A DNA stretch of 64,000 nucleotides. It comes from Opitutaceae bacterium. Lineage in GTDB: Bacteria > Verrucomicrobiota > Verrucomicrobiia > Opitutales > Opitutaceae. Below, piece after piece: positions 1 to 11,258 of this stretch. The stretch's first letter is position 1. Each line of letters begins with the position of its first letter. A program made the translations under genes and the position numbers. Where the stretch lies: positions 62,001-126,000 of the forward strand of contig JAEUGW010000011.1 of NCBI GenBank assembly GCA_016795565.1, read 5' to 3'. The notes beneath the pieces are model-generated. The model saw nothing but the letters and a program-made list of their open reading frames with translations. It was not told where the DNA came from and did not search any database.

Positions 1-51
1 TACGGGGATCGGTGAGCGGGCGGACGCCGATGGGAAATCGGCGGCCGCCAA

Positions 52-1407
52 CTACTTTTTCTTTGCCTCCGGCTTCTTTGCCTTCGTCGCCGGAACCGCT
101 GCGGCCCGCGCCTCCAGCGCCGCTTTCACCGCGCCGAGCATATCGTCGGGGTGTGCCGTTTTGAGCTGCGCATAAAGCTCGTCGTAGAGCAGCTCCAGGG
201 CCGCCGGTTCCGGGTCTGCGCCGCCGCGCACCTCGTCGGGCAGATCTTTGGGCAGGATTGTGTCGCTCCGGGCAATGACGGCACTGCGATAAATCATGTT
301 CTCGAGCTCGCGCACATTGCCGGGCCAGTGGTGGCGGCAAAGGATGGCAAGCGCCTCGGGCGAGACCTTGCGGGCCTTCGTCTTCTTGCCCTTGGCCAGG
401 CTCTGGATGAAGAAATCGACAATCTGCGGAATATCCTCCGCCCGCTCGCGCAGCGGCGGCAGGCGCAGACGCACGACATTGAGCCGATAGTAAAGGTCCT
501 CGCGAAATTCCCTGTCCTTCACCAGCGCCTCGAGATCCTTGTTCGTCGCGGCGATGACGCGCACGTTGACCTTGAGCGTCTCGGAACTGCCAACCCGCTG
601 AATCTCGCCTTCCTGGAGCACGCGCAGGATCTTTGTCTGCGTGGCCGGGGTCATGTCTCCAATCTCATCGAGGAAAATGGTCCCGCCGTCGCAAACTTCA
701 AACTTGCCCAGCCGCTGTGCCGTCGCGCCGGTGAAGGCGCCGCGCTCGTGCCCGAAGAGCTCGCTCTCGATCAGGTTCTCGGGGATGGCCGAGCAGTTGA
801 CGGCCACGTAGGGGCGCGCGCTGCGGTGGCTGTGCCGGTGGATGCTCCGGGCGATGAGCTCCTTGCCCGTGCCGCTCTCGCCGGTGATCATCACGGTCAC
901 GTCGCTGGCCGCCACCTGGCCGATGACCTTGAAGACCTGCTGCATCGCGGCCGAAGTGCCGACGATGCCCTCCTTGTGCTCCTCGGAATTAAGGACGGGC
1001 TGCACGCCGCCCGCCGAACGGATGTCCGCCTGGGTGCGCAGGGCGGTCTCGATCAGCGCCAGCAGTGTCGGGGGATCAAATGGTTTCACCACGTAGTCGA
1101 AGGCGCCGAACTTCATCGCCTCGATCGCAGTCTGGGCCGTGCCGAAGGCGGTCATCAGGATGACCAGCTGCTTCGGATTGGCGGCGCGGATGTGCTGGAG
1201 CGTCTCCAAGCCCGTCATGCCGGTCATGCGGTTGTCGAGGAGGACTACGTCGGGCGGTTGCTTCTTCACCGCCGCCACCCCCTCCTCTCCGCTCGGCGCC
1301 TCCTGCACGCGGTATTGGCGCGACGAGAGCACCCGGTTGAGCGAATAGCGCACCTCCGCGTCGTCATCGACGACAAGGATATGCGGAACTGGGGCGGTCT
1401 CGGGCAT
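52..1407 (-). CDS. sigma-54-dependent response regulator, NtrC-like, lacking the usual Fis HTH
   Basis: Two-component activator of sigma-54 promoters, 451 residues. An N-terminal receiver domain (about residues 8-122) carries phospho-acceptor Asp58 in LLDNRMTG. A central AAA+ domain has Walker A GESGTGKE (about 176-183), the sigma-54 contact loop GAFTGA (223-228), FLDEIGD and an R-finger region. After the AAA+ domain comes the usual linker helix ([20 protein letters not shown]), but the Fis-type helix-turn-helix that normally follows is absent. The protein instead ends in a short Ala/Lys-rich tail. No partner kinase is in the window. It may act without specific DNA binding, as some flagellar sigma-54 activators do; that is inference. 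Start at 1407 gives a receiver domain of normal length. Confidence 0.93.
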   Translation of the reverse strand: MPETAPVPHILVVDDDAEVRYSLNRVLSSRQYRVQEAPSGEEGVAAVKKQPPDVVLLDNRMTGMTGLETLQHIRAANPKQLVILMTAFGTAQTAIEAMKFGAFDYVVKPFDPPTLLALIETALRTQADIRSAGGVQPVLNSEEHKEGIVGTSAAMQQVFKVIGQVAASDVTVMITGESGTGKELIARSIHRHSHRSARPYVAVNCSAIPENLIESELFGHERGAFTGATAQRLGKFEVCDGGTIFLDEIGDMTPATQTKILRVLQEGEIQRVGSSETLKVNVRVIAATNKDLEALVKDREFREDLYYRLNVVRLRLPPLRERAEDIPQIVDFFIQSLAKGKKTKARKVSPEALAILCRHHWPGNVRELENMIYRSAVIARSDTILPKDLPDEVRGGADPEPAALELLYDELYAQLKTAHPDDMLGAVKAALEARAAAVPATKAKKPEAKKK

Positions 1408-1470
1408 GTCCTAGCGTTGGATGCTCAAAATGGTTAGCGCTTCGCGCAAAGCTCGTTCTACTTACCGCCC

Positions 1471-2253
1471 ATGCTAGGGTGGTCAATTAACTTGTTTCGC
1501 GTCTTCGGCATCCAACTCGCGGTGCACGCGAGCTTCTTGCTGCTGCTTGCCTATTGGGCCTACCAAGGCTGGCAGGAAGGAGGTGCGGTGGGCATGGCGT
1601 GGAGCGTGGGGTTGATCGTGCTCTTCTTCGTGTGCGTCATACTGCACGAGTTGGGCCATTCGCTCACGGCGCGCCGCTATGGCATCCGGGTGCCGCGCAT
1701 CATGCTGCTGCCGATCGGGGGCATGGCGGAGTTTGAACGCATCCCCCGCCAGCCGCGGCAGGAACTGCTGATCACAATGGCCGGGCCGGCCGTGAATTTC
1801 CTGCTGGTGGCCGTGCTGCTGCCGCTGGTCTGGCGCGACTATTTTCACGGCGACGGGGTCGCCACATATTCGCCTGTCGGGGTGGCCGTCCAGTTGGTGT
1901 ATGCCAATCTCATCATGGGTGTATTCAACCTCGTGCCTGTGTTTCCCATGGACGGCGGCCGCATCTTCCGCGCCTTGCTGGCCATGAAACTGCCCTATCT
2001 GCGGGCCACCTGGTGGGCCGTCATGGTCGGGCGGGTGCTGGCCGTGGGCTTCATCGCCTGGGGCCTGTATGCCGACCGGGTCATGCTGGCCGTGCTGTTC
2101 ACCTTCATCCTCTTCGCCGGCAACAACGAATACCAGGCCGCCCTGCGCCGGGAACAGGAAGAGGCTTATTGGCGGGAACTTGCCCGCCAGACCGTCCCGA
2201 TCGCCCCGGAGAAGCCCGGCGAGCCGCCGTTGCTGATGCACGGCCCCAACTAA
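1471..2253 (+). CDS. site-2 protease family (M50) membrane metalloprotease
   Basis: Intramembrane zinc metalloprotease of the M50 family, 260 residues. The zinc motif HELGH is at residues 59-63 in a hydrophobic helix, and the third ligand Asp161 sits in the PMDGGR motif that typifies the family. Four to six membrane segments are apparent (residues about 20-38, 43-62, 100-120, 140-158, 172-215). There are no C-terminal CBS domains, so this is the short form. It is divergent from the sigma-54 regulator with a 63-nt gap. Family members release membrane-bound factors or finish degradation of membrane peptides; the substrate here cannot be inferred. Confidence 0.9.
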   Translation: MLGWSINLFRVFGIQLAVHASFLLLLAYWAYQGWQEGGAVGMAWSVGLIVLFFVCVILHELGHSLTARRYGIRVPRIMLLPIGGMAEFERIPRQPRQELLITMAGPAVNFLLVAVLLPLVWRDYFHGDGVATYSPVGVAVQLVYANLIMGVFNLVPVFPMDGGRIFRALLAMKLPYLRATWWAVMVGRVLAVGFIAWGLYADRVMLAVLFTFILFAGNNEYQAALRREQEEAYWRELARQTVPIAPEKPGEPPLLMHGPN

Positions 2254-2258
2254 AGGCG

Positions 2259-2284
2259 AAAGCCGCCCATTGCTGGACGGCTTT
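2259..2284. terminator. hairpin between the M50 gene and tRNA-Ala
   Basis: Inverted repeat AAAGCCG (2259-2265) / CGGCTTT (2278-2284), 7 bp with a 12-nt loop. It lies between the stop of the M50 protease gene and the 3' end of the oppositely oriented tRNA gene. It could end transcription in both directions. The T-tracts are short, so it is a modest candidate. Confidence 0.45.
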
Positions 2285-2289
2285 CAAAG

Positions 2290-2365
2290 TGGTGGACCCT
2301 ATCAGGTTCGAACTGATGACCTCCTCAATGCCATTGAGGCGCTCTACCAACTGAGCTAAGAGCCC
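2290..2365 (-). tRNA. tRNA-Ala (anticodon GGC)
   Basis: Cloverleaf read on the minus strand, 76 nt with an encoded CCA end. The acceptor stem 5' GGGCTCT pairs with AGGGTCC and contains the G3:U70 wobble pair, the identity element of alanine tRNA. The D arm contains AGCTCAGTTGGTAGAGC. The anticodon stem CCTCA/TGAGG encloses loop ATGGCAT with anticodon GGC, and the T loop is GTTCGAACC. It decodes GCC, a very frequent codon in this GC-rich genome. Confidence 0.97.
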
Positions 2366-2423
2366 GTAACTAAACTAGCGAAAGGCCTAAAAGTAGGCAT
2401 TGGAGGCGGAACGCAAGGACTTT

Positions 2424-3230
2424 TTATGCTTCGTCCCGCATCCTGAAGGTGACCGTCCAGGTGTCGGGCCGCCGGTTCGGCGTGGGGCCGATGGAGCGCA
2501 TGCGGCGGAAGGCGTCGAGCACGGACTCGTCGAATTCGCGGTTGCCCGAGGACTTGGATATCCGCGGGTTCAGAATGGCGCCGCTGGCGGTGATGTCGAA
2601 GGTCACCTTGGCCTCCAACTGGTCGCTCACGCCGCTTGGCGGCTCGTGGGCGCGCTTCAGCTCCTGGATGAGAAACGAGATGTAGGTGCTCAACTGGTCC
2701 TGCTCCTCGCGCGTCAGCGCCTTGCCCCCGCTGCCGCGGGTGCTGGCTGTCGAACCACCCTTCACGCCGCCGAGCACGCCCTGGGTGTCGATTTTCGGCA
2801 CCTTGGCGTTGCGGCGCACCGTGCTGGCTGCGGATTGTTTGGGTGTCGGATGCTTCTTGAGATATTCCTGGTAGGAGACCTTCGCGCTCTTGTTCATCTG
2901 CTTGGCGATGCTGGTGTCCGATTTGGCCTTCACCGGCGGGGGCTTGGGTGGCGCGGTCTCCGGCACACTGACACTTTCCTGCACCTGGGGTGGCTCGGGC
3001 TTGTCCTGGGGCAGCTCCACCTTGGGCACGTTCACCTTCATGGCGGTGTTACCCTCGGCCGGGGCCTCGCGTGCGTTCATGTCCTCACCGGGACCGGCCA
3101 CGAGTTCGAAGATCACCGGGGGCAGCTTGTCCGAGCGCGCCACATATATCGTGGTCACGAAGAGCAGCGCCGCCACGAAGCCGTGGAGGATCAGCGACGT
3201 GAGGAATGCACTGGAGGAGTTCGGCCGCAT
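2424..3230 (-). CDS. TonB-type energy transducer
   Basis: Periplasm-spanning energy transducer, 268 residues. An N-terminal membrane anchor (about residues 8-30) is followed by a long Pro/Lys-rich linker (about 40-130) and a C-terminal TonB/TolA-like domain (about 170-268). It is the last gene of a three-gene set with a TolQ/MotA-type channel and an ExbD/TolR protein transcribed toward it (10-nt gap to ExbD). The set would couple the proton gradient to outer-membrane transport, presumably serving the TonB receptors in this window and elsewhere. A Tol role is the alternative, but no TolB or Pal gene is adjacent. Confidence 0.85.
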   Translation of the reverse strand: MRPNSSSAFLTSLILHGFVAALLFVTTIYVARSDKLPPVIFELVAGPGEDMNAREAPAEGNTAMKVNVPKVELPQDKPEPPQVQESVSVPETAPPKPPPVKAKSDTSIAKQMNKSAKVSYQEYLKKHPTPKQSAASTVRRNAKVPKIDTQGVLGGVKGGSTASTRGSGGKALTREEQDQLSTYISFLIQELKRAHEPPSGVSDQLEAKVTFDITASGAILNPRISKSSGNREFDESVLDAFRRMRSIGPTPNRRPDTWTVTFRMRDEA

Positions 3231-3240
3231 GGCGCCACCG

Positions 3241-3660
3241 TCACTTCGTCTCGGTATCGAGGGAGATGCGGGTCAGGTTGCGCTTCATGAGCTCGTCCAT
3301 GACCTTGACGATCTGCTGGTATTGGAGCGTCATGTCGCCCCGCAGGCGGATGACCGGCGGCTTCGGGCGGGCGGCGAATTCATCGAGGGTCTTGCCCAGT
3401 TCGGGGAAGCTCACGCGCTTGCTGCCCACGTAGATGTTGGCGTTCTGGTCGATGGAGATGCTCTGGAAGTCATCCTTGGGCGGCTGCTGGGCCTTCTTGC
3501 TCTCGCCGGGGAGGTTCAGCGGGATGGTCTGCTCCTGCTGGATGAGCGGCGTCGTGATCATGAAAATCACGAGCAGGGTGAACCCGAGGTCCACCATGTT
3601 GGTCACGTTCAGCTCCGCGACCGGATGGAGGGAGCGTTGGCGGCGGAAGATTCTGGCCAT
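3241..3660 (-). CDS. ExbD/TolR biopolymer transport protein
   Basis: Small inner-membrane protein (139 residues) with one transmembrane helix near the N-terminus (about residues 22-42, VDLGFTLLVIFMITTPL) and a periplasmic ExbD/TolR domain. The Asp25 in NMVDLGFTLL matches the proton-path aspartate of the family. It lies between the channel gene (9-nt gap) and the TonB gene (10-nt gap), indicating one operon. Confidence 0.92.
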   Translation of the reverse strand: MARIFRRQRSLHPVAELNVTNMVDLGFTLLVIFMITTPLIQQEQTIPLNLPGESKKAQQPPKDDFQSISIDQNANIYVGSKRVSFPELGKTLDEFAARPKPPVIRLRGDMTLQYQQIVKVMDELMKRNLTRISLDTETK

Positions 3661-3669
3661 GGTGTGTCC

Positions 3670-4371
3670 TTATTTTGCCTCAAGCTCGATGCGGTCGGCG
3701 AGCGTGCTGGCATAGTTTTCCAGCTCGGTGGTCATCGTCTTTACGTGGCCGATCAGGATATTGTAGCCGAAGACGGACGGGATGGCGACCACCAGGCCGG
3801 CGATGGTGGTGAGCAACGCGGCGGAGACGCCGGGCGCAAGCGTCGCCAGCGTGGCGGAGCCCTGCTCGGCGATGGCCCCGAAGGCCTCCATGATGCCCCA
3901 CACCGTGCCGAACAGGCCCATGAACGGCGCGCCTGACACCAGTGACGCGAGAATGATCATGCTGGCCTCATAGCGCAGCGACTGGCGCGCGAGCGCGCGC
4001 TGGATGGCGTTCTCCGCGTGCTCCAGCCGGCCGCGCGGGGTGTCGTCGCCCTTCTCCTTGCCGATCGCGGCCGCCCGCCAGTAGGCCTCGAGCGCATCGG
4101 CGAGCAGATCGGCGTAGGGAATGTCGCGGCGGTTCTTGAGATTGTCCGGCAGGTCGAGGATGTGGCGCTGTTCACCGAGGCGGCGCTCGAAGGCGAAATT
4201 CAGCTCCCGGAGCTTCTTCAGCTCCGAATATTTGCCCATCATCAATGCCCAGGCAAAGATGCTGAAGACCGCCAGCAGGCAGATGACCGCCTGGCCGACG
4301 CGGTCGGTGATGAGGAAGACCTGCCAGACGTTGAGCGCGGCAAGGTGCGGGGTGAAAAGTAGGCTGGGCAT
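3670..4371 (-). CDS. MotA/TolQ/ExbB-family proton channel protein
   Basis: Proton channel subunit (233 residues) of the TonB or Tol energiser. Start ATG at 4371 is chosen because it gives MPSLLFTPHLAALNVWQVF with the first membrane helix in the usual place. An upstream extension to 4500 would run into non-conserved sequence. Membrane helices fall at about 25-45, 130-155 and 170-195. The conserved segment GAPFMGLFGTVWGIMEAF is typical of TolQ/ExbB. It is the first gene of the channel-ExbD-TonB operon and is divergent from thymidylate kinase. Confidence 0.9.
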   Translation of the reverse strand: MPSLLFTPHLAALNVWQVFLITDRVGQAVICLLAVFSIFAWALMMGKYSELKKLRELNFAFERRLGEQRHILDLPDNLKNRRDIPYADLLADALEAYWRAAAIGKEKGDDTPRGRLEHAENAIQRALARQSLRYEASMIILASLVSGAPFMGLFGTVWGIMEAFGAIAEQGSATLATLAPGVSAALLTTIAGLVVAIPSVFGYNILIGHVKTMTTELENYASTLADRIELEAK

Positions 4372-4491
4372 GTGGACTGGAGTGTTGGCGCGTTTGGTTC
4401 GGCCAATCAATGGGAATTCTTGTCCGGCGTCCGCCTGATTCTGGTTGCGCGCTTCCGCCAACCTTTTTTCGTGGGTTCTGTCTTCCCGCTC

Positions 4492-5139
4492 ATGCCTCAC
4501 CCGACCCTATTCGCCGGCAAATTCATCTCCTTCGAGGGCTCGGAAGGCAGTGGCAAGTCCACCCAGATATCCCGCCTCGCCCAGCACCTCAAGGACGCCG
4601 GCCGGGAGGTCGTGGCTACCCGGGAACCGGGCGGCACCGCCCTCGGCGAACGCATCCGCGACATCCTCCTGCACAAGGACGAGGGCGACGGCATGAGCGC
4701 CGAGTCGGAACTGCTGCTTTTCACCGCCGCCCGCGCCCAACTCGTGCGCTCGGTCATCACCCCGGCCCTCGCGCGCGGCACCGTCGTCCTCAGCGACCGC
4801 TACCTCGATTCCTCGACGGTTTACCAGGGTGCCGCCCGCAACCTCGACCCCAAGGCCGTCGCCGCCGTCAACGCCTTCGCCGTCGGCGGCGTCATGCCGC
4901 ACCTGACCGTGATTCTCGACGTGCCGACCGAGATCAGCCTCGCCCGCGTGCGCGCTCGCACCGCCGGCCAGCCCGACCGAATCGAGCGCGAGACCGCTGC
5001 TTTCTTCCAAAAGGTCCGCGACGGCTATCTCGCGCTGGCCAAGACCGAACCGCTGCGTGTCATCGTGTTCGACGGCACCCAGCCGGCCGACGACATTGAC
5101 CAGAAGATCTGGACCGAGGTCCAGAAACGACTCGCCTGA
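4492..5139 (+). CDS. tmk: thymidylate kinase
   Basis: Phosphorylates dTMP to dTDP for DNA synthesis; 215 residues, normal for the family. The P-loop FEGSEGSGKST is at about residues 14-24. The TREPGGT substrate-binding motif follows, then DRYLDSSTVYQG (the DR(Y/F) motif). The LID region contains RTAGQPDRIE. Start 4492 (MPHPTLFAGKFISFEG) places the P-loop normally; the frame is open further upstream to 4372 but without conserved sequence. The delta' gene follows after 1 nt, so the two are co-transcribed, a common bacterial pairing. Confidence 0.96.
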   Translation: MPHPTLFAGKFISFEGSEGSGKSTQISRLAQHLKDAGREVVATREPGGTALGERIRDILLHKDEGDGMSAESELLLFTAARAQLVRSVITPALARGTVVLSDRYLDSSTVYQGAARNLDPKAVAAVNAFAVGGVMPHLTVILDVPTEISLARVRARTAGQPDRIERETAAFFQKVRDGYLALAKTEPLRVIVFDGTQPADDIDQKIWTEVQKRLA

Positions 5140-5140
5140 C

Positions 5141-9263
<4,123 letters not shown>

Positions 9264-9320
9264 TCACCGCCCAGTGGGAAACAATATTCCCTGCGACAGT
9301 CAGGCGGCGCCCAGCGAATG

Positions 9321-10094
9321 TCATTCCGTGCGTGACACTGCCGCCACGAAGTCCTCGCGCTGGTCCATGTGCGGGTTGTGGCCGGAGTCGGCGATCACCT
9401 CGATCTTCGCCGCCGGAAAATGCCGTCGGATCAGGTCGTGATCGCTGGGCTCGGCGTAGCGCGAGCGTCCGCCGAGGATGAACAGCGTCGGGCCGGCGAA
9501 CTTGTCCGCCGGCTGCAGCGAATTTTTCTCCATGCGCGGCAGGGCGTCGGTCAGGGCCGGCACGTTGACCTGCCAGCGCCACTGGCCGTTTTCCTGCACG
9601 AGGTTGGTCGCGAGGAATTTCCTCATGCCGAGGTTGTCCACGCGGGCTTCGAAGCGGATCTCCGCTTCCTGCCGCGATTGCAGGCTGCTCAGGTCGAGTT
9701 CGGTCATCGCGAGGAACTCCCCGCGGTGCGCCACCCAGTAATAATCCTTCGGCGCGATATCCACGACCACCAGCCGCTCCACCCGCTCCGGGTGCCGGCA
9801 GGCCAGCAACATGGCCGTCTTCCCGCCCATGCTGTGGCCGACAATGGTCGCCTTGGGCAGGCCCTGCGCGTCCATCCAGGCAATGAGGTCGTCCATCATC
9901 ACTTCGTAGCTCATCTCCGGCGCATGCGGCGACTTGCCGTGGTTTCGGGCATCGGGGGCAAAGACATGGAAATGCTTTGCCAAGTCGCGCCCCGTGCTCA
10001 GCCAGTTGCGGGACGAACCCAGCATGCCGTGCAGGACGATCATGGGCGGTTTGCCCGCGCCCCCGAGGTCGGTGTGATGGAGTTGGACGCTCAC
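9321..10094 (-). CDS. alpha/beta hydrolase (YbfF-like esterase)
   Basis: Cytoplasmic alpha/beta-fold esterase of 257 residues. The oxyanion segment IVLHGMLGSSRNW and the nucleophile elbow GHSMGGKTAML carry the catalytic Ser. The acidic and His residues fit LFILGGRSRY and DSGHNPHMDQRE. Length and motifs resemble the YbfF branch of short-chain acyl esterases; the substrate is unknown. It is the last chromosomal gene before the mutS insertion and was originally divergent from mutS. Confidence 0.88.
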   Translation of the reverse strand: MSVQLHHTDLGGAGKPPMIVLHGMLGSSRNWLSTGRDLAKHFHVFAPDARNHGKSPHAPEMSYEVMMDDLIAWMDAQGLPKATIVGHSMGGKTAMLLACRHPERVERLVVVDIAPKDYYWVAHRGEFLAMTELDLSSLQSRQEAEIRFEARVDNLGMRKFLATNLVQENGQWRWQVNVPALTDALPRMEKNSLQPADKFAGPTLFILGGRSRYAEPSDHDLIRRHFPAAKIEVIADSGHNPHMDQREDFVAAVSRTE

Positions 10095-10100
10095 GGATCA

Positions 10101-10190
10101 AAGTAGTGGGTAGCGAGTAGCGGGTAGCGAGGAGAATTTGATGTAGCCAAGTGACCCCTACACGCTACTCACTACTCGTTTCTCGCTACT
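10101..10190. repeat. imperfect palindrome built of GTAGCGAGTAGC-type units
   Basis: The stretch contains repeated units of the type GTAGCGAGTAGC on the left (10101-10133) and their complements CGCTACTCACTACTC on the right (about 10165-10190). It can fold into an imperfect hairpin. It fills the gap between the hydrolase start and the native start of mutS, so it belongs to the chromosome and is REP-like. No transposase adjoins it. Confidence 0.6.
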
Positions 10191-10195
10191 TATAT

Positions 10196-10306
10196 ATGGC
10201 CGAAAAGCTCACGCCGATGATGCAGCAGTATTTCGAGGTCGCACCTCACTTTTTTTCGTGGATGTTTAGAACATTGTTTGCCGGCGTTTTTCAGAGCGAA
10301 AACTGA
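10196..10306 (+). pseudogene. mutS: displaced native 5' end of mutS
   Basis: Codons 10196-10240 encode MAEKLTPMMQQYFEV, the expected N-terminus of MutS. Beyond 10240 the homology stops, and the frame runs through 21 unrelated codons to a TGA at 10304-10306. Joined to the sequence after 52677 it would give MAEKLTPMMQQYFEV-KRGLP, an uninterrupted MutS start. This shows directly that the DNA between the two points was inserted into mutS. The native mutS promoter now reads into the element end. Confidence 0.9.
10217..10240 (+). other. attL core
   Basis: Left copy of the integration core, inside the displaced mutS start (codons MMQQYFEV). It differs from the right copy only at the third base of a Gln codon (CAG here, CAA at the right). 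Strand exchange therefore probably falls within the 15 identical bases CAGTATTTCGAGGTC (10226-10240). Confidence 0.8.
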
Positions 10307-10311
10307 AAAAC
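10286..10311. repeat. perfect inverted repeat near the left element end
   Basis: GTTTTTCAG (10286-10294) and CTGAAAAAC (10303-10311) form a 9-bp perfect stem with an 8-nt loop. A related CCGAAAAACGCTG lies at about 10330-10342. The position 46 nt inside attL suits a terminator for transcription from the old mutS promoter, or a recombinase or Xis site. Which it is cannot be told. Confidence 0.5.
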
Positions 10312-10353
10312 TCAGTTCGCCGATGATTGCCGAAAAACGCTGATTTTAGGGTC

Positions 10354-10377
10354 GGTGGTATAACGAAGTGGTATAAA
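10354..10377 (+). repeat. left arm-type repeat pair GTGGTATAA
   Basis: Two direct copies of GTGGTATAA start at 10355 and 10368 (13-bp period). The same pair, same orientation and same 13-bp period occurs at the right end beside attR (52618 and 52631). Such subterminal repeats are expected arm sites for a tyrosine integrase. Confidence 0.65.
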
Positions 10378-10782
10378 TTCAAAAAAACGCGGAATTTTAA
10401 ATGCTGGATGCGGCAACATTTGATCCGGAAGCGCGGGATGCCCGCTCTTCGACAAACGAATCGCCGTGGCCCCGAGGTGGACTACTATGACAGACCCAAA
10501 GTATTGTTATCCTTAGTTGAGAAACTGAGGCGAGTGCTGGTTCGTAGGCTGGACTGCCAATTTGTCTGCGAGAATATCCCAGCTTCGCCAAAGTTGATCG
10601 CCTCGCCATGCCACGCCTAAGGGATACGTTTCGCGAGAACGCCTGTGCGCCAAGTAGGTGCAAAGGAGGAGTTCGCCTGTGTTACTACTGGCCGACTATT
10701 ATGCCCGATTGTTTCCTTGCCGCAGCAGGGGGTAGCCATATTCGCTGATTCTGTGCGGACACACTTCCAGATCGCCGTCATT
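10378..10782. other. left-end non-coding stretch
   Basis: About 400 nt with visibly lower GC than the surroundings, inside the left element end. Short open frames on both strands (for example 10439-10620) have no recognisable protein features and no ribosome site, and I do not support any of them. A short GCGGGA/CCCGC-type hairpin is visible around 10432-10444. No other structure is recognised. Confidence 0.5.
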
Positions 10783-11130
10783 ATGTCTGCGTGGTTCATG
10801 GCCACCGGCGCACAATGGGATTTGGTGCAGGTTTTCGGGTGGGCCCGCATGGTCGCAACCTATTCCCAATCCATGTCTCTATTGAAGGCGATTGAGCGAA
10901 CCTTTGCTGGGGAGTTGTGCGGCGTCTGCCGAGTTGTCGGCGAGGCCAAACAACAAGGGAAAGAGTCGACCGTTCCGAATGGGAAGCTCGATACGAAGAT
11001 GATTTTCCTGCTGCAACCGGTGCCTGAATTCATCGCACCGGCCGTAGAAATGGCTGCTTGGTCGCCTAGCGACATGCAGCTTTTGAGCGCCTCGCGTGCC
11101 GCGCCACCGACTCCGCCCCCGCGAGCCTAG
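10783..11130 (+). CDS. conserved hypothetical protein with a CxxC motif (DUF2946-like)
   Basis: 115 residues, start chosen at ATG 10783 (MSAWFMATGAQWDLVQVFGWARM). A hydrophobic N-terminus is followed by the segment SMSLLKAIERTFAGELCGVCRVVGEAKQQ. That segment resembles small exported proteins often found next to TonB receptors in Verrucomicrobiota and Proteobacteria. The CGVC pair could bind a metal. It lies directly upstream of a TonB-dependent receptor, which supports a metal-uptake link. The start is uncertain, since the frame is open up to 10645. Confidence 0.5.
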   Translation: MSAWFMATGAQWDLVQVFGWARMVATYSQSMSLLKAIERTFAGELCGVCRVVGEAKQQGKESTVPNGKLDTKMIFLLQPVPEFIAPAVEMAAWSPSDMQLLSASRAAPPTPPPRA

Positions 11131-11258
11131 CAACTCTGCCGTTCATTAGAACGGAGTTCCCGCTGGGCCTCCTCAGGCCGGCGTTCCTCGCAATCTCCGC
11201 CCAATATGGGCCGCGTTCCCGCGCACGCGTCTTTCTGCGCGCATCCTTCCTCGTGTTC

